From the NCBI GenBank assembly GCA_015068645.1, contig SVKD01000009.1, positions 38,140-102,139 on the forward strand: 64,000 nt of DNA, given 5' to 3'. The position numbers were made by a program, and so were the translations under genes. The notes under the pieces are model-generated. The model was not told the DNA's origin, searched no databases, and worked only from the letters and a program-made list of their open reading frames with translations. The DNA comes from Oscillospiraceae bacterium. GTDB lineage: Bacteria > Bacillota > Clostridia > UMGS1840. Below, piece by piece: positions 60,026 to 64,000 of the stretch (its first letter is position 1; each line of letters starts with the position of its first letter).

Positions 60026-61029
60026 AGAGAAAACACCTTCCCTCCGCTGGATTTCTTTAAGCGGTTCATCACCGATAATCCAACGCCTTCTTCTTTCACA
60101 GCAGGAATATAAATGGTTTGGTAGCCGTCCAGATCAGCTTGTTTTAACAATCGGAAAATCCGTTGTGCCATTTGATTTAAATCGGTTTTGGTACCCAAAC
60201 ACATTTTATTTTTAGAAAAACCGTCATATTCCTCGGAGAATAAAAACAGACATTCCCTATCTTCTAACTTGGTTTCAAAATGAGAAATAATAGCTTCCAT
60301 TTCCCCATATACCAAAAACACTTCTGCCTTGGGAGAATAGTGGGTATATTTCATACCCGGAGAAGCAGGTTTATCCACCTTTGTTCCCGCCACTAAAGAC
60401 GGGTGCAATCTGGTTTCCGGGATCACCGCCTGCAGCATTTCCAAAGTAATGCTGCCGGGTCTTAAAATCACAGGAACCTCGCCGGTCACATCCAGTACGG
60501 TGGATTCAATCCCAAACTCACAGTCATCACCTTGCACAATCCCTGCCACACGACCGTTTAAATCACGGTACACATCCGAAAAAGTAGTGGCAGAAACGGT
60601 ACCCGAAATGTTGGCGGAGGGAGCAGCAATGGGAGTGCCCGCTTTGGTAATCAACTCCTGCGCCACAGGATGTTTTGGGAAGCGTACGCCCACAGTGGGT
60701 AGCCCCGCTGAAACTACATCAGGAACACAGTCTGCTTTTTTTAACACCAAGGTAATAGGTCCCGGCATAAAATGTTTCGCAACCATTTTTGCCATTTGGT
60801 TAAAATCGGAAGAAACAGCCTCTATCATAGCAAGAGAAGAAACATGCACAATCAAAGGATTATCTGCAGGACGATTCTTTGCTTTGAAAATCTTTTGCAC
60901 CGCATCAGCGTTTAGCGCATTTGCACCTAACCCGTAAACTGTTTCGGTGGGAAACACTACGGTTTCACCTTTTTTAATGAACTCTGCCGCCTTGTCCAGA
61001 CAATCTGTTTGCACAACGATTGTGTCCAT
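60022..61029 (-). CDS. sua5: L-threonylcarbamoyladenylate synthase (Sua5/TsaC long form)
   Basis: The 335-residue protein has the YrdC domain (GETVVFPTETVYGLGANAL, FKAKNRPADNPLIVHV, SANISG) and a C-terminal Sua5 domain linked by SPGMKYTHYSPKAEVFLV. It makes threonylcarbamoyl-AMP from threonine, bicarbonate and ATP, the substrate of TsaD. It starts the long minus-strand run that ends with pncB. Confidence 0.95.
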   Translation of the reverse strand: MDTIVVQTDCLDKAAEFIKKGETVVFPTETVYGLGANALNADAVQKIFKAKNRPADNPLIVHVSSLAMIEAVSSDFNQMAKMVAKHFMPGPITLVLKKADCVPDVVSAGLPTVGVRFPKHPVAQELITKAGTPIAAPSANISGTVSATTFSDVYRDLNGRVAGIVQGDDCEFGIESTVLDVTGEVPVILRPGSITLEMLQAVIPETRLHPSLVAGTKVDKPASPGMKYTHYSPKAEVFLVYGEMEAIISHFETKLEDRECLFLFSEEYDGFSKNKMCLGTKTDLNQMAQRIFRLLKQADLDGYQTIYIPAVKEEGVGLSVMNRLKKSSGGKVFSL

Positions 61030-61068
61030 GGTTTTCCTTCTCCTTCCCTAAAAATTTTTTCTGTATAT

Positions 61069-61095
61069 AATAGTATAGTCGTTCAATATACTATT
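61069..61095. promoter_or_regulatory. Inverted repeat in the sua5 upstream region
   Basis: AATAGTATA (61069-61077) and TATACTATT (61087-61095) are perfect complements around a 9-nt loop. It overlaps a promoter-like stretch on the minus strand (TTGAAA-16 nt-TATATT). It may be an operator or a duplicated -10-like sequence. Confidence 0.4.
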
Positions 61096-61130
61096 GTATC
61101 ACATTTTTTCAAAATGTCCATAGAAAATGC

Positions 61131-61158
61131 ACATATTTTTTAATTTTTTTCATATTGT
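61131..61158 (+). promoter_or_regulatory. Candidate sigma-E promoter of spoIVFAB
   Basis: ACATATT (61131-61137) and CATATTGT (61151-61158), 13 nt apart, resemble a sigma-E -35 and -10. The layout is close to the candidate before spoIIIAA, and sigma-E drives spoIVF in B. subtilis. Confidence 0.45.
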
Positions 61159-61228
61159 GTGTTAACAGGACAAGAAATCGTCCAAAAACTTATCGAAAAA
61201 TAAAAAATGCAAAAAAGGAGCAAACAAA

Positions 61229-61822
61229 GTGAAAAGAACAAAATCACATACCAAAGAAGTCCCCAAACGGAAAAGCGGATGTTTTTTATTTTTGATATTA
61301 CTGACAATTTCCTTGTTATTCTTGTTGGGAAATCCTAATTTTAAGAAAAACCTGGATTATTTTTTAAGAGGGGAAGCCAATCTGGGGGCGTTTTTCTCTG
61401 ATATGCAGGTATCGTACCAGACCCATCTCACCTACCCTGATTTTTCCATGCCCATTGCAGGAAATATCACCTCTCCTTTTGGAGAAAGAATCAATCCCCT
61501 GACAAATCAACCGGAACAGCATACAGGAATTGATATTGATATTTCTTCGGATAATCAAGTAAAAGCCGCTGCCTCGGGAACAGTTCTCAAAATCGGTGTA
61601 GATGAACGGTTCGGAAATTATATCATCCTATCTCACGATGGGAATTTTTCCACCTGTTATGCCCATCTGGAAAGCGTCTCGGTAACAGAAGGAATGAAAA
61701 TTACAAAAAAATCGCCCATTGGAATTGCAGGCGAAAGTGGAACCGTTACGGGTCCCCACCTTCATTTTGAGATTAGAAAAGGTGAAAAACGAATGAATCC
61801 TGCATTGTTTTTACCCAAATGA
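61229..61822 (+). CDS. spoIVFA: SpoIVFA-like protein with an intact M23 peptidase domain
   Basis: The 197-residue protein has a basic N-terminus, one membrane helix (about 18-34) and an M23/LytM domain. The zinc set is complete: His98-x3-Asp102 (HTGID), His146 (YAHL) and His177-x-His179 (HLHFE). It starts at GTG 61229 behind AAAGGAG. Its stop overlaps the start of a SpoIVFB-like protease, which identifies it as the SpoIVFA position. Its role should be to hold or control SpoIVFB; the intact active site suggests it can also cut peptidoglycan. Confidence 0.82.
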   Translation: MKRTKSHTKEVPKRKSGCFLFLILLTISLLFLLGNPNFKKNLDYFLRGEANLGAFFSDMQVSYQTHLTYPDFSMPIAGNITSPFGERINPLTNQPEQHTGIDIDISSDNQVKAAASGTVLKIGVDERFGNYIILSHDGNFSTCYAHLESVSVTEGMKITKKSPIGIAGESGTVTGPHLHFEIRKGEKRMNPALFLPK

Positions 61823-62646
61823 TGAAACATATTCGTATCAATCCGCTATTCTTTTTGGTCGTTGCACTTTCTTGGATATCAAAAAACATTGTGATGTTTC
61901 TCGTCACCTATTCAGCGCTTTTCATTCATGAAGCAATCCATTTATGGTTTCTCTGCAAAAAACGGATTCCTGTTCGGGAAATCACCTTGGAACCCTTTGG
62001 GATTTCTATCCAAACTGATCGCAAAATACCTGAAAATATCATAGTTTATCTATCTGCTCCCATCGGAAATCTTTTGATTGCTTTTTGTTTTATTCTAAGC
62101 TATATTTGGCTTCGCACACCACTATATCCTCAATGGATTCTGGCAAATCTGAGTTTGGGATTTGTCAATTTACTGCCCGTTCTTCCTTTGGACGGTGGCA
62201 GAGCCCTCCTGTTATATCTGGAAAAACACTTCGGGAAAACCAATGCAAAAAAGCGAATGTATCAAATCAGTATGATTCTCATTCTTCCCTTGATATTGGG
62301 AATTATGGTGTTATTTTTCATAACAGATAAAAGCTCCGGAATAATTATCATCCTTGTGTTTCTTTGTTATTTGCTCCTGTCAGGAAATCGAATTTTGGAA
62401 TACAAAAAGCTCCATACAAATGCCTTTCGTACAAATAAGGCATCCTTTCGGGATGCGATAGTGGTGGAACATTTAGGCGTCCCGTGGGATTATCCCGCTA
62501 AAAAATTGATCAAGCAATTTCGTGGAGAGAAATATTTTGTAGTCAATGTATTTCGTAACGGAATTCTTTTAAAAACTGTTACCGAAACACAAATTTTAAA
62601 CCGTATTTTACTAAGTGAAAAAAATCTAACGATATCAGAATGTTAA
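61819..62646 (+). CDS. spoIVFB: SpoIVFB-like intramembrane metalloprotease (M50)
   Basis: The 275-residue protein has the site-2 protease motif IHEAIH (His37, Glu38, His41) in a membrane helix and the second motif NLLPVLPLDGGRA (Asp125) in another. It also has a soluble C-terminal part like a CBS domain (residues about 205-275). SpoIVFB cuts pro-sigma-K in the mother cell. It overlaps the spoIVFA-like gene by 4 nt. BofA is not nearby. Confidence 0.88.
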   Translation: MMKHIRINPLFFLVVALSWISKNIVMFLVTYSALFIHEAIHLWFLCKKRIPVREITLEPFGISIQTDRKIPENIIVYLSAPIGNLLIAFCFILSYIWLRTPLYPQWILANLSLGFVNLLPVLPLDGGRALLLYLEKHFGKTNAKKRMYQISMILILPLILGIMVLFFITDKSSGIIIILVFLCYLLLSGNRILEYKKLHTNAFRTNKASFRDAIVVEHLGVPWDYPAKKLIKQFRGEKYFVVNVFRNGILLKTVTETQILNRILLSEKNLTISEC

Positions 62647-62687
62647 AAGGAGCCATGGCAATTGAAAAATCGCTATGGCTCCCTTTT
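62645..62687. terminator. Bidirectional terminator between spoIVFB and yneA
   Basis: GGAGCCAT (62649-62656) pairs with ATGGCTCC (62675-62682), flanked by AAAA and TTTT; inner GC and AT pairs can extend it. It serves both convergent genes. Confidence 0.75.
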
Positions 62688-62698
62688 CCTTTTTTTCG

Positions 62699-62977
62699 CT
62701 ACGATATTGCAATCAACAACTCTGTTCCTACAATCAATTCAGAGCTTTCCATTTGATTGAGCTTCTTAATTTCATAAACTGTTTTTCTCACATCATCGTT
62801 AGTTCCGTAAGTCTCGGCAATATCCCACAAGGTATCCTCCGGGCTTACAATATGGGAAACATATTCTTTTTGCACATCGCTGGCAGAGGCTGCAATGCTC
62901 AGGGCAGCTACAATTGCAAAAAGAGCTGCAACCAGAACAAAAAACAAACATCTTTTTCCTTTCTTGGTCAATTTCAT
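62699..62977 (-). CDS. yneA: YneA-like LysM protein, SOS-controlled division inhibitor
   Basis: The 92-residue protein has an N-terminal membrane helix (LFFVLVAALFAIVAALSIAAS) and a C-terminal LysM-like domain (VSPEDTLWDIAETYG, KLNQMESSELIVGTELLI). This is the layout of YneA, which delays division during the SOS response. It lies divergent from lexA with SOS boxes in between, as in Bacillus. ATG (complement of 62975-62977) follows AGGAGGAG. Confidence 0.85.
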   Translation of the reverse strand: MKLTKKGKRCLFFVLVAALFAIVAALSIAASASDVQKEYVSHIVSPEDTLWDIAETYGTNDDVRKTVYEIKKLNQMESSELIVGTELLIAIS

Positions 62978-62996
62978 CTATTTCTCCTCCTAAAAG

Positions 62997-63010
62997 CAAA
63001 CATTTGTTTT
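62997..63010. promoter_or_regulatory. SOS (LexA) box 1
   Basis: CAAACATTTGTTTT, that is AAAC-N4-GTTT, lies between the yneA -10 box and its ribosome site. It is a variant of the Firmicute LexA box (GAAC-N4-GTTC). Confidence 0.75.
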
Positions 63011-63023
63011 CTTTTGTAGGCAC

Positions 63024-63052
63024 ATTGTAACACAAACATTTGTTCTTGTCAA
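63024..63052 (-). promoter_or_regulatory. Sigma-A promoter of yneA
   Basis: On the minus strand TTGACA (63047-63052), a 17-nt spacer and TACAAT (63024-63029). The second SOS box lies inside the spacer, so LexA would block it directly. Confidence 0.8.
63033..63046. promoter_or_regulatory. SOS (LexA) box 2
   Basis: CAAACATTTGTTCT, that is AAAC-N4-GTTC, lies in the spacer of the yneA promoter and shares the half-sites of boxes 1 and 3. Confidence 0.78.
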
Positions 63053-63072
63053 TACTTTTTTTGAAATTTTTA

Positions 63073-63086
63073 CAAACAAATGTTTG
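63073..63086. promoter_or_regulatory. SOS (LexA) box 3
   Basis: CAAACAAATGTTTG has perfect CAAAC and GTTTG half-sites around 4 nt. It overlaps the lexA -35 box, which suits autorepression. Confidence 0.78.
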
Positions 63087-63112
63087 ACAAATGTAAAATT
63101 ATGTGTTATACT
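63084..63112 (+). promoter_or_regulatory. Sigma-A promoter of lexA
   Basis: TTGACA (63084-63089), a 17-nt spacer and TATACT (63107-63112), nearly consensus, lead to the lexA gene about 95 nt downstream. Confidence 0.82.
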
Positions 63113-63205
63113 GTAGAGGAAGTTCAAGAAAAAACCACATAAATGCTCAAAATGATAGCAACTTTTTCATATAGAAAATTAAAATTTCAGAAAGGAGTAT
63201 CTTCG

Positions 63206-63838
63206 ATGGATGTTGAATTAACAAAAAAGCAAAAGCTGATTTTGGATTTTATCAATGATTTTCAGGAAAAAAACGGATTCCCCCCCACAGTTCGTGATAT
63301 CTGTATCGGTGTGGGACTGCGGTCCACCGCAACGGTATTTACACACTTGAAAAATTTAGAGGAAAAAGGCGTGTTAAATAAAAGTTCTGCCAAGAATCGT
63401 GCAATTTCCGTTGTGAAAGACGCCACCACTACGGAATTTGTGCCGAAAGCTTCCGAAAAACCCGAAATTTTAGAAGTTCCCTTAATTGGGAAGGTTGCAG
63501 CAGGCAGCCCGATTTTAGCAGTAGAAAATATTGAGCGAACCTTCCCTCTCCCCGTGGATATGGCAACCAACCAGGATATGTTTATGCTTCGCGTTCAAGG
63601 GGAAAGTATGATAAATGCCGGAATTTTAAACGGCGATTTCATTATTGTTGCCCGTCAGCCTACCGCTGAAAACGGTGAAAAAGTGGTTGCAATGATCAAT
63701 GATGAAGTTACCGTAAAAACCTTCTATAAGGAAAACGGATTTTTCCGTCTGCAACCTGAAAATGATACCATGGAACCCATTATCACCACGCAGTTGACGA
63801 TTTTGGGTAAAGTGGTTGGCCTGTTCAGAAATTATTAA
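63206..63838 (+). CDS. lexA: SOS repressor LexA
   Basis: The 210-residue protein has an N-terminal winged helix (LTKKQKLILDFINDFQEKNG; PPTVRDICIGVGLRSTATV) and a C-terminal self-cleaving domain with the cleavage site AAGSP (Ala-Gly), the catalytic serine in VQGESMINAGI and the lysine in DEVTVKTFYKENG. RecA-bound filaments trigger its cleavage after DNA damage. Start ATG 63206 follows AAAGGAG; an upstream in-frame ATG at 63143 has no ribosome site. Confidence 0.97.
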   Translation: MDVELTKKQKLILDFINDFQEKNGFPPTVRDICIGVGLRSTATVFTHLKNLEEKGVLNKSSAKNRAISVVKDATTTEFVPKASEKPEILEVPLIGKVAAGSPILAVENIERTFPLPVDMATNQDMFMLRVQGESMINAGILNGDFIIVARQPTAENGEKVVAMINDEVTVKTFYKENGFFRLQPENDTMEPIITTQLTILGKVVGLFRNY

Positions 63839-63850
63839 CGAATACGAAAC

Positions 63851-63884
63851 AAAAAGAGCATATCATCTGATATGCTCTTTTTCT
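63851..63884 (+). terminator. Terminator of lexA
   Basis: AAAAAGAGCATATCA (63851-63865) and TGATATGCTCTTTTT (63868-63882) form a perfect 15-bp stem with a 2-nt loop, followed by more T residues. Confidence 0.85.
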
Positions 63885-63904
63885 TATCATAAATAAATAA
63901 ATAT

Positions 63905-63928
63905 CCCCCCGTGTAACGGGGGGTTTTT
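63905..63928 (+). terminator. Second strong hairpin after lexA (GC-rich stem)
   Basis: CCCCCCG (63905-63911) and CGGGGGG (63917-63923) with a TGTAA loop are followed by TTTTT. It lies 22 nt after the lexA terminator, so it may belong to another element. Confidence 0.7.
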
Positions 63929-64000
63929 CATTTTCGGGCATAGCCCTAATATTACTGGCAACGCACAAGTGCGTTTTTTATTGGCCTGCCAGCCATGCAA
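63929..64000. other. Palindrome-rich end of the window, no gene seen
   Basis: The last 72 nt hold several hairpins: GGGCATAGCCC near 63936-63946, an inner AACGCAC/GTGCGTT stem (63960-63966 and 63969-63975), and an outer CTGGCA/TGCCAG pair (63955-63960 and 63987-63992). No open frame of note is visible. Such dense small palindromes occur at ends of IS200/IS605-type elements or in repeat families, but the window ends before this can be tested. Confidence 0.5.

Noticed and set aside
60449..60937. A 162-codon open frame opposite sua5
   Set aside because: It is antisense to the conserved YrdC domain; composition is that of a mirrored frame.
1..64000. CRISPR array or toxin-antitoxin/defence island
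   Set aside because: No regularly spaced direct repeats, Cas genes, restriction enzymes or recognisable toxin-antitoxin pairs were seen.

Overview
The window is about 64 kb of AT-rich chromosome from a spore-forming, Gram-positive anaerobe of the class Clostridia, most likely an uncultured gut lineage of the Oscillospirales/Eubacteriales type. The evidence is the complete spoIIIAA-AH operon, spmAB and spoIVFA-spoIVFB, a SCIFF ranthipeptide precursor beside a TIGR04086 membrane protein and yajC, ThyX in place of ThyA, ferredoxin, FeoAB, TrmFO and strong AGGAGG ribosome sites. Genes are densely packed and most lie on the minus strand. I see no rRNA operon, CRISPR array, integrase or full insertion sequence.

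Layout. 0-12.9 kb: the edge of an aldose 1-epimerase gene, feoAB iron uptake, a DUF1846 protein, a cation/proton antiporter, tRNA-Gln, a two-gene split methionine synthase (homocysteine/MTHFR fusion plus methyl-THF domain), ftsK/spoIIIE, uppP, thyX and a TagA-type glycosyltransferase. 13-19.7 kb (plus strand): a phage-like amidase and holin pair, a stalk-domain lipoprotein, mnmE, spmAB, and a YmfI-like reductase with a GNAT acetyltransferase. 19.7-24.8 kb: many small genes (ferredoxin, exoA, a DUF1540 protein, a four-gene cluster of small proteins including a 19-residue hydrophobic peptide, yqzL, a phosphoribosyltransferase, 5-formyl-THF cyclo-ligase, SCIFF, TIGR04086, yajC). 24.9-36.6 kb (minus): cysS, an unusual fusion of a GT-C membrane glycosyltransferase to serine acetyltransferase, recG, fakA, an asp23 gene, an amino-acid ABC importer, an AraC regulator and maf. 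36.7-43.7 kb (plus): spoIIIAA-AH, followed directly by an orphan phage portal protein with two small neighbours. 43.8-61 kb (minus): mgtC, pncB, rmuC, alr, a radical SAM protein, trmFO, topA, dprA, lgt, two M16 peptidases, tsaD, rimI and sua5. 61-64 kb: spoIVFA-spoIVFB, and a divergent yneA/lexA pair with three SOS boxes.

How the genes fit together. Several genes share the one-carbon/folate pool: the split methionine synthase and MTHFR, ThyX, 5-formyl-THF cyclo-ligase and TrmFO. Three loci serve engulfment-stage sporulation (SpoIIIA channel, SpoIVF sigma-K processing, SpmAB core dehydration), and two of them carry similar sigma-E-like promoters. The lexA/yneA region is a textbook SOS module with a variant operator.

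The least ordinary items are the GT-C::CysE fusion, the isolated portal cassette behind spoIIIA together with a separate amidase/holin pair, the cluster of tiny hydrophobic proteins at 21.3-22.4 kb, and a SCIFF precursor with no maturase beside it. All calls rest on reading the sequence and on remembered family motifs; no database search was run.
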